The notes beneath the pieces were generated by a model. That model had not been told where the DNA came from and did not search any database. It saw only the letters and a list, made by a program, of their open reading frames with translations. Below, in pieces: positions 1-10,415 of a stretch of 64,000 nucleotides of DNA. Numbering within the stretch: position 1 is the first letter of the stretch; each line of letters starts with the position of its first letter. Origin of the DNA: Penium margaritaceum (taxonomy: Eukaryota > Streptophyta > Zygnematophyceae > Desmidiales > Peniaceae); NCBI GenBank assembly GCA_023375785.1, contig SZWC01006945.1:68003-132002 (forward strand). Reading direction: 5' to 3'. The position numbers and the translations under genes were made by a program.

Positions 1-867
1 TGCCCGGTAATACAAGCACATGCGTAAACCATCATCCTTTTTGTTCACAAAAAGAACCACACCGTACAGCAAGCTACTGGGCTCAATCCACCCCTTTTCA
101 AGGTACTATTTGATTTTGCGTTCGGCCTCTGCTGGACTAAGGCGATACATGGGTCTTAACGGAGGAGTTGCCTCCGGTTGCAGCGAAATTGTGTGGTCCA
201 TGTGTCTTTCTGGTGAAATCCCAGCCGGTGGGTCTTGGGATACATCCAAGAACTCTGCAAATAGAGATATGATCTCTTGTGGTGTGTCCTCCTTCACGTC
301 GTCCTCCACTTTCTACAGCCGAGCCAAGAAGTATCGACAACCTTGTCAAACACGTCTCTTGACCTGCATCACAGAAAAGCTGGCATGGACTTTGAATCGG
401 GTCGGTGATTATTTCGTACTCGTAATCAACGTAAAGCGGCGTTGACCTTTTCGGAGGATCAAACGCTTTGATTCAAAGCACATTAGAGCCTTGTTGTCAC
501 GGAGCCAGGGATCGCCTAGCACCACGTAAAACGGCTCAAGAAGGTTGAGTACCTTCAATGTGACACTCTGTGTGTACCCTTGAATGCAAGTTTTTGCTTA
601 ACAAGTACCAATCATGGGTACCTTGCGGTTGTCATCGACAACAACTGCGCCATTCAAAGGCACGTACTTCAAGCCAACCTGTCGGGTATATCCAAGGCTA
701 AAAAAAGAGCCGTCTTCTACAGTGTCAGCAAGTACGTTCACAGGAGCACCAGCTAGGTGTCCTTTGAACTGCATCATAATGTTGCCTCCACTCTTCCAAG
801 TGAACAGACTCGACAACGGCAAGCCGAGTTTGTGATAAACACCGAATCCGTACGACGGCCGTCGCAC
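1..867 (-). pseudogene. Ty3/gypsy pol fragment: protease to start of reverse transcriptase, cut by window edge
   Basis: Read on the minus strand, 867-598 gives a retropepsin-like segment (VNVLADTVEDGSFFSLGY), then a linker with the gypsy-typical YVVLGDPWLRDN near 480-540, then the RT entry (HTISLQPEATPP, YRLSPAEAERKIK at 106-200) and RT fingers (VLFVNKKDDGLRMC) running off the window start. The protease shows D-T-V where the family has D-T/S-G, so the flap-side glycine of the active site is lost. A stop (tag) follows ERKIK near 105-107, and frames change between protease and RT. It is a dead 3'-truncated copy. Family identity is secure from several motifs; the exact upstream limit is not. Confidence 0.85.
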
Positions 868-1234
868 AAGGTTGTGGGTTTTGAAACTAGTCCTCCTAAG
901 CCGTGACTCACGGCGATTAGCAAAGAATAGTACCTAGGAAAACAGAAAATTGAAATGCAAGGGAATGACAAAACGAATGTGAGTGGCGCTCGCAAGACAA
1001 AGGCAAAGAATTGCAAAGGAGTTCTAGTAAATCCTAGCAACTCCTTCACTCCCTCTTCCTAGTTATTGTCCTTCCTTTATCTCCTTGACTTCCTTGGCCT
1101 CCTCTTGAGTCTTTGCGCGCCTTGCGCCCTTTGACGGCGTCTTCCTTATGCCGGCGGCGTTGATGAAGCCGCCAAAATCTTGAAGGTGCTGTCCTTCCTC
1201 CTTTTTTGGGTGATCTTAGGTCGTGAGAGCTTCT
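868..1234. other. Intergenic stretch, no gene recognised
   Basis: Upstream of the minus-strand protease one would expect gag, but I find no gag motif or zinc knuckle. Short open frames here have no recognisable composition. The stretch ends where a repeat shared with 5,755-6,890 becomes recognisable. Confidence 0.4.
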
Positions 1235-2195
1235 GGCCTTGGGAAAAAATGTTGTCCCATTTTTTTGGATGAAGAAGGAAGGAGGGAACCTTGAAAAAAG
1301 GGAAAAACTTGGTGGTTTGGGAGTGGGCACTCCCCACCCCGTCCCACAAAAATCCCTTAGGTCCCCTGGACGCGAGGAGAGACTGGAAGAAAGAAGCTCC
1401 CCCAAGTAGAGCTCTTTTCTAGCTCTCCAATGTACTTAACGACAGTTTAATCCGTTAGCTATAGATGCCATAGTCCCTTATGGAGTTTTTGCTACTGCTA
1501 CGCGGTGTTTCATCTATGTTGTAGCCGCCTTTTCCATCGAACTGTCGGTCGCGAGAGTCGTCTGGCTCTTAGAACCACTGTAACAGGTCGAGTCTCTAGC
1601 TCCTACTTTGAATTCGTTGTCGGAGTTCGCAGAATGGCGTTCTCATTCCGCGTCAGGTGTTTACCCCCTTTGCAGGACTGAGGGGCAATCGTCATCAACA
1701 ACCCAGAGCAGGGAGACTCGAATACTTAGAGTCTTTGGAGGTCCATTTCCGTTTTTACCAAACCCCTGGTTTTGGGACCCAAACCGGGTGTTTTCACCTC
1801 AAACTCGTGTGTTCGCACGGGATTATTTGCTTATTTCATGTCAAAGTTTGTTGCGAACGAACTTCGATTTACGTTGTGCTGTTCTCCCGTGAAATCGTTG
1901 CGTGCGAGGCACGCTAGCAATTTTGCGCCAGTCGTCTTGTCCTCACCCTCGCTACGCCTATCCCTCGTCCTCGCTTGCTTGTTTGCAAGGAGGGCGAGGG
2001 GGGGGCGAGGGCATGAGGCCACAAGGCCTCACCCTCGAGGCCCTCGTGGTCCCTCAGCCGCGATCGGCGGCTGGCGGCCGGCTAGCGAAGTGCTGGCCGC
2101 CGGCCAGCCCTCGCTGACCCGAGGGGTGGTGCGCAACCACACCTCGCTTCAGCGAGGAGGGAGGGCCGAACCGGCCCTCCCGCTACACCTGGAGT
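1235..2195 (+). repeat. Diverged ~1 kb repeat, copy 1 (LTR-like)
   Basis: This stretch aligns by eye in the same orientation with about 5,755-6,890. Shared landmarks in order: GGTGGTTT..GTGGGCACTC..CCCGTCCCACA (1,311-1,350), AATTCGTTGTCGGAGTTCGC (1,610), CATCAACAACCCAGA..GGGAGACT (1,694), GTCCATTTCCGTTTT (1,741), GTTCGCACGGGATT (1,812), GAGGCCCTC (2,036) and GGGCCGAACCGGCC (2,163). The 3' third is very GC-rich with many inverted CTCG/CGAG words. It ends directly at gypsy RT coding (2,196), so it may be the remains of a 5' LTR after loss of gag and protease. That reading is inference; the repetition is seen. Confidence 0.6.
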
Positions 2196-2890
2196 GTGTC
2201 CGCCTGTTCGTGCAATACACCGCATGAGCAACGCGCAGTTGCAAGAGCTCAAGAAGCAGCAGAATGAGAGCAAGGCTTCATCCATACATCCTCGTCTCCT
2301 TATGCTGCACCTGTCCTGTTTGTGCAGAAAAAGATGGGGGAGATGCTTTTGTGCGTGGACTACTGGGCATTGAACGAGTTGACCATCAAGAAACAGTACC
2401 CGTTTCCACAAGCGGAGGAGCTCTTTGATCAGCTCTGTGCAGCTCCCTTCTTCACAAAGATCGACCTCCGTTCCGGCTACCACCAGATCTACATCGCAGC
2501 AGATGATGTGGAAAAGACGGCTTTTCGCACCTGCTATGGTCACTACGAGTTCCTCATGATGCATTTTCAGGTTGACCAATGCGCCGATCAACCTTCATGG
2601 CAGCAATGAACAACATCTTCAAGGCATACTTGGATGAATTTGTGGTGGTTCACCTCGACGACATCCTGGTGTATAGCAGGATGGTGGAGGAGCATGAGGA
2701 GCATGTGAAGAAATTCCTGGAGATATTGAGGAAGGTAACTTTTTTTGCAAATATTTCTAAGTGCGAGTTTGTGGTGGGCATAGTTGAAATGGTTGGATAT
2801 ATCATTGGCTATGGACAGATTGCCATGGACCCGCGCAAGGTGTCGGCAGTACAGGAGTGGCCGAAGTTGCATAGTGTGCACAACGTGTAA
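2196..2890 (+). pseudogene. Ty3/gypsy reverse transcriptase (chromovirus), frameshifted
   Basis: RNA-templated DNA synthesis domain of a gypsy polyprotein. Visible in order: PPVRAIHRMSNAQLQELKKQ (2,200-2,260), [19 protein letters not shown] (2,305-2,360), [13 protein letters not shown] (2,450-2,490), the switch FMAAMNNIF (2,593), the catalytic box VVHLDDILVYS (2,644-2,676) and the thumb MDPRKVSAVQEWP (2,826). The catalytic YLDD box reads HLDD (codon cac at 2,651-2,653), which should cripple the enzyme. Frameshifts lie near 2,290 and 2,575-2,593, and a stop at 2,888-2,890 separates RT from RNase H. No gag or protease precedes it. Confidence 0.92.
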
Positions 2891-3370
2891 GTGTTCCTTG
2901 GTTTTTGTAACTACTACCACAGGTTTATCCTTGGTTATGCGGGAGTGTCAGCAACACTCTCCAATCTCACTCGCAAGGATTGCGAGTGGAGTCGGGGAGT
3001 TGGCGAACAAGAAGCCTTTGAGAATCTCAAAAGGGATCTGACCTCTGCGTCGGCCTTGCACTTGGCCGATAGCGGCTGCGAGTTTGAGATAGCAATGGAT
3101 GCATTGGACCTGGCCATTGGTGGGATCATTTTGCAGGACTTTGGCAACGGGTCGCATCCGGTCGCCTACTGCACCCACAAGTTGCACGGGACAGAGTTGA
3201 AATGTGCCATCCATGACAAGGAGATGCTTGCTGTGGTCGCAAGCTTCAAGAACTAGTAGTGCTACCTCAAGGCGCGGAAGTGCACGGTCTACACTAACCA
3301 CCACGCGTTGAAGTACTTCAAGAGGCAGCCTTGGGTGGAGTACCTCGAGTCACACTTCTTCTAGGAGATT
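2891..3370 (+). pseudogene. Ty3/gypsy RNase H domain
   Basis: Continues the RT above in frame after one stop. FLGFCNYYHRFI marks the RT-RNase H connection. FEIAMDALDLAIGGIILQD corresponds to the first RNase H strand with its catalytic Asp, and HDKEMLAVVASFKN carries the family's D-KE-A signature. Stops interrupt at 3,254-3,259 (tag tag) and 3,362-3,364 (tag); after them the same frame continues as YLKARKCTVYTNHHALKYF and EIVYLPGRINPVDALSWR, the usual hinge to integrase. Degradation is by point stops rather than large deletion. Confidence 0.9.
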
Positions 3371-4363
3371 GTGTACCTGCCGGGTCGCATCAACCCAGTT
3401 GACGCACTCTCATGGCGACTGGACCTGTCGATGCGGGTCGTGTCTCTCACCATGCACGAGGATGCCTTCCTTTTGAAGCTCTTCATGGAGGGATATGAGA
3501 CGCATGGGAAGTACGAGGCTCGGAGATTTTTCTTTAAGACACCGTATTGGCGACGGCGCGGCACGCAGCAGGTGGTGGTTCCCGCAGTACCCGCGCTTTG
3601 GCAGCTGATTTTGCAAGAGTGCCATGACAGTGGCCCGAGCAGTCACTTCTCCGCCAACAAGACATTGAAGACGGTGGCTCGCTTCTTTTGGTGGCCCATC
3701 ATGTCGTCGGACGTGGCTGAATTCTGCCGGAGTTGTGACGTGTGCCAACACCACAAGGCACGAAGGACGAATATCCCGGATCCCCTCCAACCCTTGCCGA
3801 TCCCCGAGCAGCCGTGGCAAGACATCTCCATGGATTTTAGTGCGAGTTTTCCCTTGACAGCGACAGGCCATAATGCGGTGTTGGTGGTGGTGGATCGCTT
3901 CAGCAGGATGTCGCACTTCATTGAGACACGTGATATGGTGAGCGCAGAAGGCACTGCTCGGCTGTTCCTCAAGCATGTGGTGCGTCTCGATGGCGTGCCG
4001 CGGTCCATTGTGAGCGACCATGACTCGCGCTTCACGGGTAAGTTTTGACGAGAACTCATGGAACGGTATGGCAGCAAGGTGCAACTGTTGACCAGTTTTC
4101 ATCCCCAAACTGATGGGCAAACGGAGCAGACTAACCAAACGCCAGAGCAGCTCCTCCGTATAGTGGGTGATCCGGACGAGACGGCGTGGGACCTGCGGTT
4201 TCCGTTCACTGAACTCGCGTACAACTCCGCCACGTTTGCCTCCATTGGCAAGGCGCCATTTGAGGTGGTGAACGGGATGGTGCCTACAACGCCCCTCAGT
4301 TTGCAAGTCGCAAGCAACCTGCCCGTGGTGGAGTCTACCGCACGTGACTTGAAGCAGATTTAG
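3371..4363 (+). pseudogene. Ty3/gypsy integrase
   Basis: Strand-transfer enzyme of the element. An HHCC zinc-binding region ends in CRSCDVCQHHK (3,730-3,760). The core follows with WQDISMDF (first catalytic Asp) and IVSDHDSRFTGKF (second Asp), then HPQTDGQTEQTN with the third acidic residue region (4,100-4,140). A tga at 4,046-4,048 stands where the family has Trp (RFW), so one base change probably made this stop. FTELAYNSATFASIGKAPFEVVNG is the usual integrase C-terminal signature. It stops at 4,361-4,363 (tag). Confidence 0.92.
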
Positions 4364-4381
4364 GCAGCAACACGGCATGCA

Positions 4382-4891
4382 TTGGCAAAGGTGCAACAGC
4401 AGCATAAAGTGCAAGCGGACCGCCGACGCATCGACGCATTGCTCAAGGTCGGTGACCGAATGCTCCTCAACAAATCGCACGTCAAACTTCGCGGGGTCCG
4501 GTCGGACAAGTTGAAACCCCAGTGGCTTGGTCTGTTCGAGGTGCTCGACATGCAGAAACCCGTGGTGGTGCGGTTGGCTCTTCATCCTTCCATGCCAGTC
4601 CACAACGTGTTCCACATCTCCAAACTCAAGCTCTACCATGATCCGGCCGAACATTTTCCGGGCCGCAGTTCCGAGCCTCCCCCTCCGGTGGTCGTCAAGG
4701 GCGAGCAAGAGTTTGAAGTGGAGGCCATCCTTGACCACCGTCTTCGTGGCCGTGGATGGGAGTACCTCATCAAGTGGAAGGGCTACGACAAAGCCATAAG
4801 CTCATGGGAGCCTTCTCGCAACTTCAACATTGGTGGGGTGAATGCCATCCTCCGGGAATATCAAGAGCGAACCGGGACGGCTCACTCCTAA
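4382..4891 (+). pseudogene. Integrase C-terminal tail with chromodomain
   Basis: In the integrase frame after one stop. VGDRMLLNKSHVKLRG and LGLFEVLD match the GPY/F-type tail of gypsy integrases, and VFHISKLKLYHDP is the common connector. The last 60 residues (EFEVEAILDHRLRGRGWEY and LIKWKGYDKAISSWEP) are a chromodomain, with the aromatic cage positions present as Y, W and W. In known chromoviruses this domain directs insertion to heterochromatin. The frame ends with a taa at 4,889-4,891, directly on the polypurine tract, as expected for the end of pol. Confidence 0.93.
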
Positions 4892-4899
4892 AGGGGGGG
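4890..4899 (+). other. Polypurine tract of the plus-strand gypsy element
   Basis: AAAGGGGGGG overlaps the pol stop codon and is followed at once by TGTAGTG, the expected TG start of a 3' LTR. It would prime plus-strand DNA synthesis. Confidence 0.75.
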
Positions 4900-5754
4900 T
4901 GTAGTGTAAACCGGACAGTGTCAATGGCACTGATTACGGCTTGAGACTTCCTTGAACATACAATCTGACTGTGGAATTGGAATCTACAGGAAAAACCGTG
5001 TGAGATCAACCCAAGAACAGGATCGATCCATCAAGAATTGAGGAAGTTACGCCCGACCACAGGTTCGACCGGCCCAGGGGAAAAAGGTGACGGGAAATCG
5101 TCCCCAAGGACCAAGGCTTGACCCTCGGAAGACCCAACAAGGCCGAAGCGCACTTTGGGGCCTGGATAGTCAATGAGTCAAGGGTCATTGAAGGCCACGG
5201 GCACTTCAGAATGGCGCCCTGGTGTGCTACTACCAGAAAGGGCGCTTGGGGCGGCTGTCACCGCCGCTAGTGGTGCTGCCAGCGGCAGATTGCCGTTGTT
5301 GATGGAAACGGCCATATCTTGGCCGTTCCTTCACGGAATGATGTGATTCTTGGTGCTTTGGAAAGCTGAGAAGATAAAATACGTGATTTTGAGACAATAG
5401 TGCTCATCCCAGGCCTGTACGGAGCCATGCACGGCTTGGCGACATCGGGTCGCCTAGGATGTGTCATCATGTACATATAGTCTTGTATGTTGACACTTGA
5501 GTGACAAGTACATTTTACTCGCACTCTGCCACACGTGTTCCCGTGCTTCCCCAAGACGAACCTACGCTTCTGCAAACCTGAAAAGGCGTGCATTGGCTCC
5601 CCTTGGTCGCCGTTGCCGCCGGTTGGTGCCTACAACATCCGGTTGAGGCTAGCACACCGCGCCGGGTTTACAAATAGCCTCCTTATCCTCCTCCTCCTCC
5701 TCTTGGTACCTCTTCTGCCTCCTTGAAGGTCTCCCTTGAGCAAAAAGTGATGGA
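4900..5754 (+). mobile_element. Putative start of gypsy 3' LTR
   Basis: Begins TGTAGTG right after the polypurine tract. No open frame of note, and no second copy of this part is found in the window, so its right end is not fixed. It passes into the repeat shared with 1,235-2,195; if both belong to one LTR, the LTR is about 2 kb and the 5' copy has lost its first half. The call rests on position only. Confidence 0.45.
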
Positions 5755-6890
5755 AAGGCCTTAAAAAATTCTTCCCATTGGCGACTCCTTTGCTCTTGGT
5801 GCCCTCCAACTCTTTGGAGCTCCTTTGTTATAGGGAGATACCATGTACTGATAACAAGTCCAAGGGGGAAGGGTCAAGTATTAGAACAAGGAGAAGATAG
5901 GGTGGTTTCGAGGTAGGCACTCTCCAACCTGTCCCACAGAAGAATCAAGTACCATCCAAGTAGGGACATGCCTGGAAAAGCTAGAAAAGGTGAAAGGAGC
6001 ACGTCAAAATCTTTCTCATGCATTCTTTATGCCAGAAATAGATACAGTTTAAACTCCAATCCTCCTTTAGTATTTCTGTTGATATTGTTGCAGGTGTCGA
6101 CCGGGTTTTCTCTACCATACATCCACCGTTTATGTTTTGGACCTTGTCGTTGGGGCTGTTCTTACATTGAAAACCACTCCCATGGCTATGACTCTAGCTC
6201 TTACACATAATTTGTCGTTAGAGGTTGCAGAAGGACATTCTTAACTCATTGGAGAGGATATCTCCTTTGCATCACTTTGGGGAAATTCATCATCAACAAC
6301 CCGTCTAGGGAGACTATTTTTTTTAAGTGTCCAGACGTCCATTTCCATTTTGCCTCATCCCTTTATTTTACATCCCAAACAAGGGGGCGGTAATACCTCA
6401 TCCTTGCGAGTTCGCACGATTGTGCCATGTACAAAACTTGAAGTTAACACTAAAAAGGCTTTATTTTGATTTCTCACACAACAGTGTGAACTTATTGTGT
6501 GCAAGGCACATCAGGTGATTTCATGCCATTTTTGTTTTTATTTCTCTTGCTTTCTCTTGCTTGCATTCTTCCCTCATCGTGGCTCCCTCTCTCAATGAGG
6601 TGGGACGAGCAAGGGCAAGGTTGCCAGGCCACTGGCCTTGCCCTTGAGGCCCTCCCTGCCTCTTGGCCGCCGCTGGAGCCACTAGCTTGATCGAAGACTG
6701 GTTGTTGGCAAGCAGGTGGCCTGCCATTCACTTGACCAGCTGCCAGCCATCTAGCCGGCTGGCCTCTGGCTGGTCTGCAGCCAATGAGTGGGTGGCCACC
6801 GGCCAGCCCTTAATTTGGTGAGGGTTGGGTACCTGCCACCCCCTCCCTTATGCGAGGTAGGAGGGCTGAACTGGCCGTCTGGCTAGAATG
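5755..6890 (+). repeat. Diverged ~1 kb repeat, copy 2 (LTR-like)
   Basis: Partner of 1,235-2,195 in the same orientation. It shares GGTGGTTTCGAGGTAGGCAC (5,901-5,920), CAACCTGTCCCACA, CATCATCAACAACCC (6,288), GACGTCCATTTCCATTTT (6,334), GAGTTCGCACGATT (6,408) and GAGGGCTGAACTGGCC (6,866). Copy 2 is more AT-rich than copy 1 and the two are strongly diverged, with several indels. It directly abuts a minus-strand gypsy RT fragment. Confidence 0.6.
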
Positions 6891-6893
6891 TTT

Positions 6894-7190
6894 TCATGGC
6901 CGCCATAATGTTGTGGACACATTTACGACTCCATAGGACATGATTCTGAACTTGAAGTGCTTACATCTAGTGTGGAATTTTGTCTTCCTAGTTTCCTTAT
7001 TACACATGCGAATTTGATGGTAGCAACTTCCTAAGCTGATTTTGGTGGAAATTCTTCCCCCGTGGAGCTGGTGAAAACATTTGTCTACTCGCTGAAGGGG
7101 ATATCGGTTCTTGACGGTAGCTTTGTTCAACCTTCTGTAGCCGATGAGCTTGATGTTCTTGCATCTGATGCTATGAGCTCACTTGCTTTC
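6894..7190 (-). pseudogene. Ty3/gypsy reverse transcriptase fingers/palm fragment
   Basis: On the minus strand: YRRLNKATVKNRYPLQRVD, then the position normally holding F-x-K-I-D-L-R-S-G-Y reads STKISLGSCYHQI, and the fragment ends near MSYGVVNVSTTLW, the degraded equivalent of MPFGLTNAPATF. The first catalytic Asp (IDL) is replaced by Ser. The YxDD box is not present: the fragment is cut by the repeat ending at 6,890. Confidence 0.85.
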
Positions 7191-7939
7191 CCTGGTTCCA
7201 CATGGAATATCAACGATCTTGCCCCATGTATTAGGTCTTGCTAGGCATGTCCAGTGACATCATTTTCGGGTGTCATTTTGTGCTACAACCTCGTTTTCTG
7301 ATTCCTCCACTGTTACTTCACCTAGTCCTTGTTGCGTCATGGGTCATTCAATAACAGGGAGACATCATTTCTTGTCATTAATGTTCTGGTAAACTAAGAT
7401 GCTACTCCATTCCACCTACGAATTCTACCGGTATGAGAAATGTAACGAAAACATTTCCAAGATTTTTACATTGTGAGTATATCCAAGTTGTTATCGGTTT
7501 GGTTCTCAAAGTTAACATATCTGCAGTTTTTTCTATTGATTTTCCTTCAATCATCCCTGTTATGATGTACAATCCCAACTTCTAAACCATGTCGTTGCTT
7601 TCAACATTGTGATAAGGTCCCCCATGTAGTAGTTCCAGTATCATTACAATGTAAAGGTCGTGGAATGCAACCAAGGGGGTGTAAATTTCACAACCCCTTG
7701 GTTGCACTCGTAGTAGTGTCGTTGGTTGGTCATCCTCGTATCCCTTGTAGAGATTTACGCTCTTAGGAACCCTGGCCTGCAGCATTGCGAGTTATTTTGA
7801 TGGGCCATCCTTTGACATAGAATACTCTGAATGGTGTGAAAAACTCCACACCATCTACTTTTAGTTTTTTCCGTTTGTCTACTCTTTATTTTTTTCTTCC
7901 GCACGACTTCCTCCCCTTTTCTGTTCGCTACTATCGCTT
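7191..7939 (-). other. Decayed stretch between gypsy gag and RT
   Basis: Lies where protease would be in this minus-strand gypsy remnant. A 67-codon frame at 7,582-7,785 shows no D-S/T-G box I can defend. Treated as decayed pol sequence on position only. Confidence 0.35.
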
Positions 7940-9050
7940 TCAATAGTCACACAATATGTGATTCGGCTCTCCACAAATCATGCAAAATATTTGATTTTGT
8001 CGATTGAAAGTGTCAATGTCAACCAGAGTTGAGGTTTTTTGTTTACTGTGATTTTCCTCCGCCAAGATATGGATGGTAGCCTTGGGGTTGCTAGCCATTG
8101 GATTCATGCATCCAAACGTTGTCCATGCAACACATGCATCAGCGTTGTCAATGTAATTGGATATTGTGATGATTTGGAGAAGTTCATCTTGGATGCTAAA
8201 TACTACCATGGCTCGTCAAATGTCATGCTCGAGGCTGTCACTATAATAGGAAAAGGGATTTTTAAGGGAGGAGTCACTGCCGGTAATTATCTTGTGGAGA
8301 CGCCTCATGTACTCTGCCATATTTGAGTCCCAACATAGGTATTGAAGCTTGTACCATGCGTAAAAAATTCCATTCATTGTTTTGAAGTGGGTGTGGATGG
8401 TGCATGCAAAGCCCATATTGTTATCTTGTAGATTCAAAATGTTTGAATCATGATGAATATGTATGCTCAAGAAGTAGAATGCTCGCAGGTGACGATGTGA
8501 GAGTGATCATGTGAGCCACTGATTTAGCTCCACGGGTATCCTGTTGTCATTGGATTATCTTTAAATTGTACCACCAACTCAATTTCGTACTACTTAAAAG
8601 CGATGCCGTGAGATCAAAGTTCTTCCCACTGTTTTTGAGCCTAGCAACGGTGAAGTACACCTCCAAATGTTTCAGCTACATCCGAACTGTTGGTCCTTTG
8701 GATTTTGCATAATCAAGCGGTTACAGAAGTGCTGGTTAAATTTTTGGTTCATTCAAGAGTTGGTTATTCCTCTCAATGAGTATTGAATCTTGTACACGCA
8801 GATTCCAAAGCTCCTCCATAGCTGTGGAGAGTTCTTGGAAGAGATGGTCATCGTGGCTCTCAAGTCCCGAAAATTTATGGTGCATGCATTTGTCAATGCG
8901 ATTTTGTCGGCCAGTGCCTCTCATCGCGGCAAGTGTTTTCTCGTCGAGCAACAAAAAGTCGAAGGTTTTCCCAAGCCGGAGAGGTTTATCACCAGGTTTG
9001 CCATCGAGGTTTCCCGAGTTGTGCCATGTGTTGTGATGCATGTCCTGCAT
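7940..9050 (-). pseudogene. Ty3/gypsy gag remnant
   Basis: Three minus-strand pieces in gag order. 9,050-8,736 is an N-terminal helical, charged segment. 8,470-8,216 resembles the capsid core of retrotransposon gag (an aromatic/Leu pattern around WYKLQYLCWDSNMAEYMRRL). 8,209-7,940 ends in a cysteine-rich CMICGEPNH followed by a Cys after two residues, a shortened zinc-knuckle-like motif. The order agrees with the RT fragment downstream at 7,190-6,894. Frames are broken between pieces. The capsid assignment is by pattern only. Confidence 0.55.
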
Positions 9051-9514
9051 CCTGGTTCACATACAGAGTGTCATGGAATACATGTTGATGACCTTCCTCG
9101 TGGAAAAACATGCCGTTGACTGCTGCTTGTGGCTCAGTGTGCTCGCTCCTTCACCATTATCGTGGAAATGTCTGGCATCTTCTGCACGGTAGAGATGTGC
9201 TCGAGACTTGTGCAATGTTTTTGCCTTGTGGGAAATGCGTCGGCTGTCCCTAAAGTGTTGTACTTCAATACCAAGTAATACACCAAGCGGAATGTGGAGG
9301 ATTCATGTAAATGAGTTGCAAAGCCAAACATCCTTGGAGGAATTAGGACAAGTACATCATCTGTGTTTAGAAGTACATGGTACTCCAATCTAAAGTATCA
9401 GAACTATTGAGGACATACATACACTAGTGGAAAACATAATGACACATACTTTGAGTCTTAGGCCCTTGACTCAATCCATGTGTGCGATACTTTGTCATAA
9501 GAGGCTGCTCGAGA
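9051..9514. other. Spacer, no gene recognised
   Basis: Only short frames on either strand. It could be the 5' leader or LTR of the minus-strand gypsy remnant, but no primer site or second copy is visible. Confidence 0.3.
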
Positions 9515-10390
9515 AAATTTGATGAGAAGTTGAGGGTTTTGAGAATATCGAGGTGTGGTGTTATAAAAGTATAGTGTCGTGAAAAATTCGACCAAAAAGT
9601 TTCAATTGATCAATACATTTTACAGTAGGTATATCGACGCTTGTAGAAAGTGGTCAAACTTGTTAGAATCTTTTGAAAAGGAATGCCTGAGGTCAGGGAA
9701 GGTGGCCAAATGCCCTCGGCTGACTGGCATATGAAGCCTAAGGTTGACTTTTGGTGGGCCACAAATGTAGTGTGAGTAGTTCCGACGCATGGAATTCAGG
9801 CACTCATGTACGTTTGTAACATAAGACAAACATAGTAGGCAAGTGAAACGTTGGTGGATGAGAGGGATGAGGGGCGGACTAGAAGACCATGTGAGGAAAG
9901 GAAACGCAATGAAAAGTGTCATAAATGCCGAGCGCATGTATAAATTAATAGGAAACAAAATGAGGCATACTAGGGATCTTGGGAATTCAATTTGAGGCGA
10001 CAAGTGCAATGGTGCATCATGATAGTTCACTTCAAGAAACTCGATTATGAGATTGAGCAGTTAGAGAATCTTGAGATAAGTTTGTGTGTATCTGTCGAGC
10101 ACTGTGAAGAACCTGACTGAACAACATCAAAACACAAATGTCGTTCGCCATACTTCTGTCGAACTTTTTGGAAGCTTTAGAACCTTCTTGAATAGAAGAT
10201 CAGAGGTCAGGGCAAGTAGCAAGTTTATCCTTGGCCAATCAGTGCAAAATTTTGGAGGACAATGCCTGGTGGGCTATGCATGTAATCACATAAGTACCCA
10301 TGTGCGGATTTTAAGTAATCGTGTACGTGAGTTGCATAACACTTCCTCCCATTTTAATCGCGATGTCCCAGAGCCCTTTGAGATGTAGGT
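9515..10390 (+). repeat. Two diverged direct repeats of ~400 bp
   Basis: Around 9,515-9,830 and 10,035-10,350 the same words recur in order: a GATGAGAAGTTGAGGGTTTT-like stretch against GATTGAGCAGTTAGAGAATC; GGTCAGGGAAGG against GGTCAGGGCAAG; TGGTGGGC..ATGTAGTGTGAGTA against TGGTGGGC..ATGTAATCACATAAGTA; TGTACGTTTGTAACATAA against TGTACGTGAGTTGCATAA. Identity is low and indels are many. They could be remains of LTRs of the gypsy piece at 10,416-12,474. Confidence 0.4.
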
Positions 10391-10415
10391 TGAAGCCGGC
10401 GATCAGTCTTGAAGA

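Noticed and set aside
3410-4738. 442-codon minus-strand frame opposite the chromovirus integrase
   Set aside because: Antisense shadow: the plus strand carries integrase and chromodomain motifs throughout, and the minus product shows no domain.
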